From Blasia pusilla (Eukaryota > Marchantiophyta > Marchantiopsida > Blasiales): DNA of 64,000 bases. Under the pieces are notes generated by a model, which worked only from the letters and a program-made list of their open reading frames with translations, searched no databases and was not told the DNA's origin. Shown piece by piece: positions 9,504 to 22,300 of the stretch (position 1 is its first letter; every line of letters begins with the position of its first letter). Made by a program: the position numbers and the translations under genes. The stretch lies in assembly GCA_050084515.1 (NCBI GenBank), contig CM114274.1, positions 38,378,001 through 38,442,000 of the forward strand. The letters run 5' to 3'.

Positions 9504-12500
9504 TCAGTAAGCTAAAGCAGTGAAGAGCCCAACTCCTCGATTGATCCACCAGGCAGGACTCTTCTCGGACTTCAGCTCGAGGTACATTACAAAGTTCGTG
9601 GAATGGCCAGTGGTGGAGAGGGTTCCTGCACAAATTAAGCATTGCATTGATCTACGTGGTTAGACCTTTCATTCCTTGCCTGGTGCACCAAACATGCCCT
9701 GGGTTAATTCCAGAGGATCCATCTGTGCAAGCCAATACCCCTGCAAAGAAGCTGGTGATAATATTAACCCTGAGCCACGAAGCCCACACTGGGTCTAATT
9801 AGCAAAAGTGTGGAGGACTGTGATAATGATGTCTGTGGCCTTCTTTCTGTTCAGCGGGTCCTATATTACATAGTCTGGTCTCTCTCTAGGGAAAATCACC
9901 TGGCACAAAGGACCTCTTAGGCCCTTGCTGCTGCTTTGCGAGTTCCTTCCTCACATTGTTGTCAAATTCTTTAAAACTAAGTTCCAGTGGGGTGCCCGTG
10001 GACAATAAATCTATTCATTCATTCTCTAGACAATAAATCTCTTCATTCTCTCTCTCTCTCTATCCCCAGGGCTTTGTAGCTTGAGTTCATGAATCATTTC
10101 ACGAAATTGTTGAATGAGCACAAAGAGCTTTTATTCTTAGGTTCAATTTCGACAGGAGAAATTTTCAGGCCGTAGAGTGACTGGCCTTACCTGCTCGGAG
10201 AAGTGTTTTATACACCGGGCACAGATAGACGCCTGATGTGGGTGCCTCTCTATACTGCGTAGGCTTGAGCCAAATGATGGGACAATCTGTAAAGAGCTCC
10301 TTAGGTCTAGATTCTGTCAAAACGTGGGATTTGTAATCCCAACGTGCTCCTTCAAGGTACAGGCCCCTGATATAGCAGCCACTTTCAGGCTGCGTGGTCA
10401 ATGTTGAAGTCGTGTGCTGGTCCATAGCCTCGTAGTCGAAGCTCACAGTGTCGATGGGCATTCTATGTTTCCGAGCAAAGTTTTGAAGCGTGCCGGTAAG
10501 GAAAGCCTGCATCATACAGCGGAGCTGTAAAGCCGGCCTCGCTTTTTACAGCTCTGCACTAGTGCTCATGAAACAAGTGCAAGATCAGCCGTACCTTCCA
10601 GTGTGTATGTCTGGACAACCGGTGCAGCAGCTGTGCACAGAAAAGGAAAGGATGATACAAGATGCCTGAATCACGACTCAATCTACAAGAATGCGAAGGT
10701 AATTGTGGATGCCTCGCTTAAAAACTACAAGCACTCGCTTCGATTCAAGGGGACCCTACACCCAGAACAACATCCTTCCTGGCTTACTCCCTTACCAGAA
10801 GGCGCGTTTCAATCCTGTACCTGAGGGAAGAAAAAACCGGAAATCCAAAGGACCACTGGCACACCGTTTTTGATCCAGCCAGATATAAATTTACACCTCT
10901 CCAACAAATCGTCCACCCATGCGGCGAGAGGTTTCAGCGAAGGATATGCCTTTCCTGCCCACATGTCCGGAACCTGAACACGATATTCGAAGTCATTTAT
11001 TCATGAAATAGTAAGAGCTAGGTCTTTTTATTGAGGGAGAGGAGCAGATCAGAACAGCTGCTGGGTCCGGATCAAGTTGTTAACAATCTTCTAGTATTCA
11101 GTAAGTGAAGGATTTTAAAAAAGAACGTCCCTTGGGTTTATGCACGCACACCACTCATGGTCCACCCCTTGACCACGAAGGCGATGATCCAACTGCAAGC
11201 AAAGCATTTATGCATGCGTATAGATCCACATCTATCCTACCAAGGGTTGGAGCCCTTTGGAGCTTACATATATTAAAACAATCCTGTCTAAACACTCTTC
11301 CTCTGACTAGTACTTCCGTTGACTTGAGGCTTTCTTGGTATTGTTGTCGTGGAACGAAAAGCAACTCTCATTGTGGCATCTCACTGTCACCGGCTGCAGG
11401 GCCTTACCAAGTTGAGGAAAATGCTGTTGCAAAGCATTTCAAGGTCAGGCGACATAACCACCAGTCCTTTGAGTGCTTTGAGCGCATCTTGCAGCGATCG
11501 TTTCATGATACTCAAGAGGCCATTGTATCGAATGCACTCCTGTGTCAAAACTGTGTTCATGCTCTCGTTGTACATGGTGGGGTACTTCTGAAGAACCGCT
11601 TCCACATCGTAGATTGGTGGGGTTACGGACAGGATTTCTTTGCACTTGTTCTCAATGATGGCCTCTCGTGACAGGCCAGTACCCGAGACTTGTTCTCGTG
11701 GCTGGAGGGTTAAAACCGTACTATAGAGGTCGTTGGACTCGTTCTGGTTGCATGTGATGTCTGCATTCTCATGGAGCCCAAAAATCTCAGGCTTTGGTGC
11801 CAGTGGAATTTCCTTGCAGTATGTCAAAAAGGCATTGACATTGCTGGCCTCTGGTACATGAAAGATACCAGATTCACTGAAGCTGTACTTTTTCTGAGTG
11901 CATACCTGACACAAACATGAGAAGAACGAGTCGAGCAGTGAGGAGTTGAAGAATGTATGATGGACTGGGAGTATCATGCAATTGGACACATGAGAGAAGG
12001 ATCCATGCTTCCTTCACAGTGTGTATCCTTCAAAGCTTCGCAGAGCGCAACGCTGCTGAGGAGGATATCAGTGGGTTAATTGATTGCCACTTTAGTATGT
12101 GACAGCCAGAAGCTCGTATACAGGAATGCAGTGGTGACTCGAGTCCTGATTCCAATCCATCCGGGGCCTCAGGGTATTGATCGAATTCACGTTATTTACA
12201 ATGGCAGACGCAACGGAGTCAAAAGAGCAGAGCAACAACAGAACAGTCAGTACCTCCGGTTTAATAAATGTCAAGAGAAGAGTATTGATGAGTCTCCTAT
12301 CCTTATCATCTGTCACACGCCCTCCATAGTTAATTTCTCCACAAAGGAACCGAATGACCTGCCAGCAGAAAACAGAAACAAGGGCTGCATTAAACTCCAA
12401 TGCGTAGAATGAGTTATTCTGGAAGTAGGGATGCGCTTTGGAGAGTTTGATGGTGGTCAGACAGTAGACATGGGATGATCGACAGTACCTTGAAAGGAAT

Positions 12501-13349
12501 CTCTTCATATTCATTCAGGAACATCCGAACTTGAACCTGGCACACACTCAAATCACCATCGGTGAAATCATAGCGAATGTTCCATCCAAGAGGGCCGAAT
12601 TTACGTCTTTCCTGTATAACAGCATGAAATAAACACGTAGCAAAGACAAGTCTCTTCCACTCGTCCGGCTTTGCACAATCGTTGAGTTGCTTGTCGTTGT
12701 ATCGCAAGTACGACCGAACCATATTAGACCGCAATCCTTTGGGGGGCTCCAATGTCATCTTCACACCATTTTGAAGGATTGCCACGGGGAAGTCTGGGCT
12801 GGGCATGCTGGTCAACCAGAGTCGAAAGTCCTTGTGAACCTGTATGATGGTGTGGAAGATGGGTCAAGTAGATAACAATCAATCTTGACCTGACGGCCTG
12901 AATTTTCCATATTTGAATGTACACTATCCCAATCAGTGCCCATATTGTCTGTTGGATACAGCCTTTAACACATGAAGCGTAGGCTTCATGGCTCTACACA
13001 AAATTCGACAGAGCTACTTCCCAGAGAATGATGTACATCAGAGGATCTCAGATTTCGACATGAAGCTTAGTTCACTGACCGAGCGACCTACAGCTAACAC
13101 TCGTAGGAGCTTGAGTATTCTAAGCCCATGTGAAGACGAGTGAAAAAGACTTTCTCTACAGTTACTCATGATTGAAGGTTGAAGGAATATCCTTACTTTC
13201 TCAGGGTCGATGTTATCCACGATACGGTCTAGTGCGGGCATCCAAGACTGAGACAAGTGACAATTCTGGAGACACACCCACATACCCCGTTCCATCCCTT
13301 GAGCTAACAGCTTTTCAGCTTTGGGACCTTGGCCTTGGCCCAACGATAC
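9504..13349 (-). CDS. Dynein heavy chain: C-terminal domain, exons 45-51
   Basis: Exons 13197-13349, 12489-12839, 12254-12358 (or from 12245), 11408-11893, 10821-10973, 10191-10506 and 9504-9625. Landmarks: [99 protein letters not shown] joined to [14 protein letters not shown], then [19 protein letters not shown] and the stop. This is the full-length C-terminus of axonemal chains. Exon 47 has two usable phase-0 donors nine bases apart (12254 GTACTG, 12245 GTTCTG). Confidence 0.92.
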
Positions 13350-16300
13350 CTGCCAAAAAAAAAGTCTAGTTAGTTTCTCATTTGAACTCCCGTCGGATTC
13401 AAAGATGAAGTGGAGACTATGAATGCTAAGATTGCTTCATGCAAAAAGATTACGCGGCAATGGCAACCTTCTCAAACTTTTTGGTGAATCGGTAGTCTTC
13501 AGCAAGTTTCAGAAGATCAGCCATAGGGTCAGCTCCTGGCGAGAGAACAAAAATGAGTGGTGAACCAGGAGTTCCATCTTTGAAACACATTCCAAGGTCA
13601 AATGCTGGTGGTTCAATGAATCGTTGACCAAGATGGTGGGAAACGAAGTCCTGCACAACAGGTGAAAGTGATTTTCTGTCAGATCTCATTTCTTGCAATA
13701 GCAACTGTGACGGTAGATGGCTGAGTTGACGACAATTATGTTAGCTGTGGGAGACTTAGTATCGAAATCAGATTTCTACTTCTCTCAGATCTAGCTTTAA
13801 AACTTTACACTCACGATCCTGAGAGAACTTTCAACTGAACCTTATACAAGAGGGTACTCACTATACAGAACCTGGAAGAGGAAATCTCAGATGGATTGCA
13901 TACAATCCATCTGAGAATAGGATTAGCTTGCTCGACAGAACAGCACCGTATTAAAATACCCAAGACCTGAAAGGGTGATTGGAATCATAATGCAAGAGTA
14001 TTGGACATATAGGTCCTAGAGCATCCTCCAGATTAGTCGGGATCTCCTTCTTAGTTGACCAATGCACCAGAATAAATTCAGATCTGTCGAAGCTTATAGG
14101 AAGATATAATATCTTAGCATGCAGGAGTTGGAAGTGAAGCGGCGCAGCAGAAAAGACAAGTGCATGGCAGGGAATGAGGTGAAAGGGATGACATTTCAAA
14201 GGATGAGGTTGAAGGGATAGCACAACAGGAGTAGGACTAACTGAACTGAACTAGTTCTAACAGGAAGAGTTTAGTGGTAACAAGAAGCTTGAATAATCTG
14301 AGGGAAGTGTGACTATGGTGAGCTTCTGACCACAGTTGCAGAACTAATCATAGCTTACTTAAACTGAACATCAGTAGGTAGAGAGCCACATAATCAGGCA
14401 ATTTGACCTGAATTCTTATCATTAGGATCAGCAGACGAATAACAATAGAACGGAAGAATCCCCTAATCAGTTGGGCAACACACCTATGAAAAGAGCAGAG
14501 AGCATATATTTATCCTGGTACTCTCAAACACTGAGCTACCTTCAAGTTCTTGCGGTGAGCTGTGGTGATAGAGCAAAGGCCACAAAAGGGGTTGTACCTG
14601 GATGCCAAGAAGAGACTTGTCAATTCTTAAGCATCGGAGAACGAGGAGTTTCTGAAGCATGTCCAATTTCGTGTTCCACTCTCCACAAAGAGGCTCCCTG
14701 TGGGCGTCAGAGCTGTCGAAGTACTTTTTGTAGTGCGCAATGTTCTCCACCATGTGCTTGTCGAAGCCTTTGAAACGCTCAAGTTTTGCAAGATTCAAAC
14801 AATCAGACCATGACTGCAGACAATTACGTACCCGGAATGATGTGTAAGTACGAGAGTTGAATGTCTCTCTGCCAGTATGTCATAAAAATAAAGGGAAGGA
14901 ATCAGAAATGAATTAATCAAGGCATTTTCTGGAGAGATCTATCTTATTGACTAATCCAGCTCAGTTACGCTTCTTGCCTTGTCAGTCAGCCAATCTGTGG
15001 CTGGGTTGGGTATATGCATGACTGACGATATACCACCAGATAAGAGGAATCGCCATTCCATGGGATCCACTTCCTTTTTCCCCTGTATTAGAAAAAGGCA
15101 TAATAAATGAAGGCAAGGTGAAAGTAGTCCATGAATTTTGGTTCCATACTTCCATACGTTTAGACCTACTTTAACGAGTGCTCATTTGGCTCCACAAACA
15201 CCCTGAATCAGAAGTCACATCAACCTATGGAAGCTCTTTATAGCATATCTTCCACAATCACATTACCAGTTTATCCAATCTAGGTAATCTACCGTTTCTT
15301 TATATTATCTGATGTTCTTAAGCATCGGAGAACAAGGAATATATATATAGTGGAAGACATTTCCTACAGAATAAGAACAGATCAAGCTGCACAGGGAAGA
15401 GAAACTTGTTACCTGAAGAATCTTAATACACAGCATGAGAGAGAACATAAGCTTGTGTTTCTCAAACAGAGAGCGGCACACATTAACATACAAAGAATAC
15501 GTGAAGTACTCATTCAGGTTTTCGAGTCGTTTCTCTATGACTGTTGATTGTGCAGCACTCTCCATCGCTCGAACAAAGAGGCTGATGAACCATGGCAAGC
15601 TGTACTGATACATGGGATCGACCAAGGCCAGATCCGAGATACAAAAGAAGAGAAGCGAGGCTCTTGTTGCAACTTTACGGTAGACCTGTATCAGAGAAAG
15701 AACATCAGATACTATAAAGAAGATGAAATCTAATCCAAATTTTCTGAGAGCTATCAATCTGAGGGGAGAACGTCCTGTTTCATCCTTCTAGTTGGCGATT
15801 GACGAAAGACATCATCATGTTAACCAAATACATTTGCATCTCAGGACTTTCATAGCTGTTTCATATTCTGTGATTCAAATGGTCACAGCCTCCGAGAGGA
15901 ATATTTTGTGGATTTTTGCTACTTTTCCGTCAATGTAAAGTAGAGTAATAAACAAGAATCTTACTCCAAAACGCTATGGTAATGGTTAGAGTTAAGTGTT
16001 AAGGTTGTGCCTATTACAAATCAGTAAAAGTCGCACGAAAGTTCCAAAGAACAGATCCATTTGGGACTTGAAGCTCATCAGGTCCCAATCAAATACTCTC
16101 AGATTAACCATGAGAATTTTGATCATTTTATTGGAAATGCAGCCGTGAGATCAGGAACATTAACTAACCTTCTAGGTTTACTTTTATTTTGGAAAGTTAT
16201 TTTTTTCTTTAGGTGAGTTTTAGTTTTAGGATAAGGTTCTCTTAACCTTTAGGATTCCCTAATGGGCTCCTTTCTGCCCTTTTAAGACCTACTGGGTTGA

Positions 16301-19300
16301 GGTAGGCTACGACCCGTCCTTTAACAGCAAGAGTCTCATCAGAGCTTTCATTCTCTTCCCTGCTTTCCCCAGTCCTACAAAATTCCTGCCTACTTCCTCT
16401 CAGCTTGAGTGGCTGACCATCAATGGAGGAAGGAGTTCTTGGTGGTGGAGCTACAGTACTGTCTAAAGAGGCATCAATTGGGATTCTCTTCATCCCGTTA
16501 GGAGGAAATGTATGAGAGGTGGATCAAATCAGATATCATTGTTCAGTAAGTGCAGTTCTTTTTTCTTCCTATGTCTCCTCTACCCAGCTTCTCCCATGTA
16601 TCCATGATCTGCGGTGGCTTTTCATTGACTTGAGAGGCAAAGGTGAATTCTATTCTAAAGAGGAGATGTAGTTTCAGCATCTAACTTTATTATATTTGAA
16701 TATGAGTTAGGTGTCAGGAAGGTGATGAGAGAGTCACTTAGGCAGTTTGTTTTTCCTTGTTTGAATCCTTACCTCACGGGTTTGATCTATAGCTACCTCC
16801 GTCTTCTCAGCCTCAACAACTTTCACTTTGATCTCATCAGATGTAATCTTTGATTGTGCCAGAGTATTGATGAGTGTTTCATCTTCCAAAATGTTTCCCT
16901 ATACACACAAACACAAAGCTTAGCATGTACATTTATCTTGTGTGAAGTACTGTGCGAGCATCTTGTGCTCAGAAAAGGATTATCACGCTGGTTATTCTAA
17001 TTCTATTTCTCAGTTTTTGGTACTGTGTCTCCCAGACTCCACGCAACCTTTTATTCTATCTATAATTCTTCCTCATTTTGAGTAAGTCAGAGGAATTGTG
17101 AGACCTAGAAAAACTACTCACCGCTGAAAGTAATTTCCTGGGCCTGAAAGTTACAATTCACTTCGTATTAGGTGCCCAAATTGCACTCTTCTTTCTATTA
17201 ACTGTAATCAGAATTTCTTCCTTTTCAATTCTGTCCAAGATGACTTGCATCACTTGGGAAGAAACCTGGGGAGGAATCGGCAGATACCTCTGCATTAGAT
17301 AGCAGGAACAATATCTTTGTTTCGAGCTCCTTCAACTCACGTTTCATGCTGGCATTGGACAGTGTTAATTGTGTTTTCATTTCTGCCAGATCAGGTCTTT
17401 CCTTGGTCACCACATTTCCCAACAACTGGTCCTCCAACCCTTCTGGTGTTACAAAGAAATTAAGGAGGGTAACCTTCACGCTCACCTGTAAAGCAGGTAT
17501 ACTAAAATTAGAGAATGTGTGCAGATCATAGTTGGGCATTGACTTCTCATGGAAACAAGAACCAGTGAAGTGATCAAAACTAGCGTTTCTTGTTGAGACA
17601 TTATACCAAATTTTGAATGGATCTCACTCTGTGCCTTTACTCATTACCAGAGCGCAGTGTCCATCAGTTTGAATTTTCAAAACTTTCTTGAGTTCATACT
17701 TTCTGTGAAGATGCATGGATTGACGATTCGCCAGATAAAGCAGAGAATTAATATTGCCACAGCCAAGAATCGTTATAAGAAAGAGCTGGTGCCAGTGCGT
17801 GTCTACTTCCTTCGTCCCCTGAGACTAATTTCCAGCGTGTGAAATCTCCCTAAATATTTGCTAAGAACAGAGCGAAAATTACCTCAGGGGCATAATGCGG
17901 GTTCCGAAGCTTTGTGGTAATGAAAAATTTGAAGTCCTTGTGGTATGGTATAATATTTTCTCCAATCTTTATCACCTCTTGACCACCTTGCCTGTATGTT
18001 TGCTGTAGAAGAAGAGGTTCTAATGCTGGGTCGAGACTCTCCAGCACATTTTCCAAGAGCACAACACGTCCAAACCTGACCCCATTCTCCAAAGTGCGGA
18101 GGTAATCCTTCTCAGATAACTTGATCACGTCCAAGCCAATATCTCTGTACATATTTTTTATCCATTTATTCGCCTGTCCCTGCGAGATCTCAGAAGATGA
18201 GGGGTTATTGTTTTAAGCTTGAGACACTGGGTTATAGTCGTGAAGGCTATCATAATAGATGCTGTTGTTCCCTACAAACTTGCGATCATGGATATGTATT
18301 GCAACCGTTGTATAGAGCTGTACCTGAGGATCAATCATCAGAGGCCAACGACGAGCTTTAGACACAATGATTCCATTATCCTCACTAAGTGTATCACTTG
18401 GTAATCCTGCTATATTCCAGGCCCTCATCTTCACAGGATCTTTCAAGCATCCAGCCAATGTTATACTGGGCGTATGTGGTAACTGCAATCAAGAACACAG
18501 TGAAGAATCTGGTTAATTTTCTGTCCAGAGACACTTTTAGAAATTGAATTAGTTGTACGCAGTTCTATCAGCACGATCTAAAGATCGTAACTTTGTTTCT
18601 TCATTATGTATAAATGAGATTGGAGCTTCAATTCTATACAGGCAAGGTAGATAAATCTGAGCATAACCAATCTAGTACTCTCTTGTTCAGGATGCCTCAA
18701 ATGCACTAGGCTAGACATCCATTTCCATAGATTGTACCAAAACTGAAGCTACAGCTGAAACATGTAGTACCTTCAATTCTGCAACCAATCTGACCCAGTC
18801 CTTATTGAACGCTTCCCTGTACAAAGGTGTGAAGGGACCAGTATATGCAATTGCACCAGAAGCCACGATCACGTCTCCAATGACATTCTTCAAATCAATC
18901 TCAAGACTCGCAATGTTAGCAATCCATCTTGATCTTTCACCGCCGAGCCCGCCGATCAGCTTATCTGCATTGGCTAGTTTTTTTTCACAGTCTGCTGCTT
19001 GTTTAGCTAGTGCATCTTTCTTTGCAATGGCTGCATTCAGTTCTGACTCCAAACGCGCTATCTTTTCCTCCACCTGGTGATAATCCCAACTGTTTGATAG
19101 GTTTGTCACTCAAACTTCACAAAAGTGATTGTGCCTCTGTTGAACAATTCTACTAGCTGCAATACTATAGTTTAAGAGCACCTTCAAAAGTTCAAGGCCT
19201 CGTGACCCGAATGACAACCTGCAAACCTCTCCTGCCATCATGCACATGTAATCCAACGATTGCATCCAACTTTAAGATAAACACTCTTTTCATGAGGCGT

Positions 19301-22300
19301 ACCTCTTTGAGCTTTGCTTGTGCCTCATGTAGTTGTGCTAAAACTGCATCGAGGACTCCCTGTGCTTCAGCTAACTGGGCACGCTTTGGAGCGACGACCT
19401 TGCAGACTAAGTAGTAAGAATGCATTGCCCTCACCCACATGCAGATGGACGTACACGCTTTGGAAACCCTTGCAACCTATGTGAACACAAGAGCATTGAG
19501 AGTTTCTTTAGACATTTGTTTCAGCAGTCCTAATACTATGAGGATATACAGACTATGTATGGCCTCTGAAGTTGTCTCGAGATCACAAATCTTGCAGACA
19601 ATGAAAGTTTCTGATGATATTTCGATACTATAGTCTATTCAAACTGGTCAACTCCAATACCTCAACTACATTGAGATAGAAGAATAAACCTACATCGAGT
19701 ATGCAAAAAAGCAGTTTTTAAAGTTGCAGGATCATGAAAACTTGGGGGTCTGTTCAGCTATAAGGTGTAAGTTTAGCAGCACCAATAACTCAAACGAAGT
19801 GAGTGCCATCGCTGAATAATTACTGTCATGAGTGCTCATGAGGGACACGGAAGACACAAGGTGAGAATGCTGTATGCTGTAAGTGCAATATACTCTAGAA
19901 AGCCTCAGATAGAACCTGTTCAGGAGTGAAGGCCTCCATTGCAATGAAAGGCTCGATTTTCAGAATGACTGCCTCAGGGATGTTTTCCTTGTCAAATTGC
20001 AGTAAGGAGTCCAGAAATTTGGTTGGATCTGTCAACATCTTTGTACTGGCATCCCAGTAATCTGCAATTTTTTTGCCCATCTGCATAAGCAAAAGTATGG
20101 AAATGGGTTAATTACTCTAAAGATGAATTCCGAGCAACAATGTGGAAAAATATCCTCCCTGTCTGTACCAAAGTCATAATGAGTCAATGAACTAAGAGGT
20201 CAGTGATAGATTCTCAAAGATCTAGTAGGCGTGTGGTTTTCTTTGATCCCAGTCGCCTCAAGAAGATATGCTGGTTATTGTCTGGTAGCTGGTAAGTAGT
20301 TCCCATATACATGTAATTCTTTCATTTTGAAATTGGTCATCCTTTCTACAAGCTATTGTGGTACCTGAGTAAAGATGTGGTGTGGTGGTGTTAGACATGG
20401 GGGGACCACATTTTTAGTTGGGAGATTCGTAACACCATTTTCCCAGCCAAAAAGAGGTAACCATTGCAGAGGCTCATAGTTTAGACAACATTACCACTAA
20501 CCGCTAACCTTAGAGCAGAGAAACAGACTATAAATTTTGGAGACTCCAACGTTGGAGTACTATGCGGTATGTGGTGCTTCTGGGAAAGCGTGCTCTTACC
20601 TTATTTGGATCAGGCACCATCTTTGGAGCTAACTGAAACATGACACAGCAGGCCTCCATCACCATTTTTACTCCCTCTGGTGGATTCCTGAGAGACTTGA
20701 CTTCCACAATATCATTCCTCGTCAACAGTTTCAGTGATGATAGTGCAGCCTCAAGTGCAGGTAATGCCTTGTCAAGCTCTGCTTGAGCACTGTCTGCAAT
20801 GGCCTTTGCCTTTGCTGCCATCTTGTTAGCCTCTGCCTCTTGTTTACCAACCTGCCAAGCGAGGAGTATTTAGTAGCAGCCCGCTACAGCATATCTGAAA
20901 CCAATACAATTTTCTGTCAAACACTACCAAGATTTCCAAATCTATCTCTGAAATGCAGAGCCTAAAGCTCAAGATTATAACTGCACAGGACTGCAGAGAG
21001 GGGACAATCAACCTCGGCTTTGGTGATATCTGCACCCTTCTTGTCATTTGAAATTACAGCCATCATCTCATCTGCTTCTTTTGCAGTAGCCTTGAGAATG
21101 GGCTGTAGACGTACAAGCTCCACCTGCATAACCTCAACTTCCTCTGCTGTTGTCAGGAGTTTGTCCAGACCTGCCTCAAGCCTTCCCTTCAGTCCTTGTA
21201 AGTCTGCTTGTTTCTCTTTCATAAGTCTGATGAACAGCTGGAGTAGCTCGAGGTAGCTTGTTGGAGTAACATAATTATGGCGATTTAACTCCTGCAGGAA
21301 ATCCTTTGAACGCCTCTCTACCGACTGATGGATGTACACACATATCTTGACGGCTGTCATCACCTGTTCGAACATATCAAAAACCTGTTGTGAGTTCCTC
21401 TGCCACTAATAAACTTGTTGTGTGTCAAAAAAATCTAACTATGCTGAATAATTGTCGAGAAATCGCTCTTCACTAGAAACTCTTGGTAGGTAATTCAATG
21501 GTCGCCTTCTGGCTTACCTCATCAGGAGTGAAGAGGCCAGTCGCAGTCAGAAAGTTACTCGCAACTGACTTCAGAGCTTCTTCTGGCCACTCGCTGAACC
21601 AGTCAATTGTACAGCAGTTGACGAGAGATGGAAACATCCGAAGTCTTGTGCGGAAAGCATCACCAATTGGGCTCATTGCTAGCACTACATGAAGATTGTG
21701 GCGCACCCGCTTAAGAAAAGCTGTCTGAAGTGCGAGCTTTGTTACAGGAATACCAGATGCTAGAAGAATGGGACGCATGGCGTTTGCAATGATGTCGAAG
21801 TCCTCGTTTTTCCAAAGATTGGGTACCTGTTGCAAATCGGTGTCAGTATCTCATTCCAAAGAAGATGGTTAGGGCTGGAGGTGCCGAATGAACCAGTTTG
21901 CACCCAGAGACCAGCTTCCTAAGAGATCGATACTAATAGGATTAGGGGTGATATCGTAGGAAGTCTTAAGGGCATCTGCTTGACCAAGGGAGGTTCGAGA
22001 TATTCTGTGATCTCTGCTTGGATTCAATCACCACTTGCCTCTCCGGAATTGAGGATGTTGTTGATATCTTCCAGAAAAGATTCCATGATAATTTGCGTGT
22101 CAGAAAATAAGAAAACTGTCTCCTTGTCATCCAATCCAGCCTTGAACAAGACCTTTTTCAAGTCTTCTCGCCATTCATTATTTCCATAACCCTTGGCAAT
22201 TTCAACCTGTAAAACGCAGCAACAGAAACTAGATCTTAGACATGCTCACACATTCAACACCCACCTGGAAGGAATTCGGCCACATGAAATCCAGATAATG

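Noticed and set aside
13454-13467. Extension of dynein exon 44 to a GT at 13452-13453
   Set aside because: Breaks frame with exon 45; the AAG|GTTGCC donor gives the expected join.
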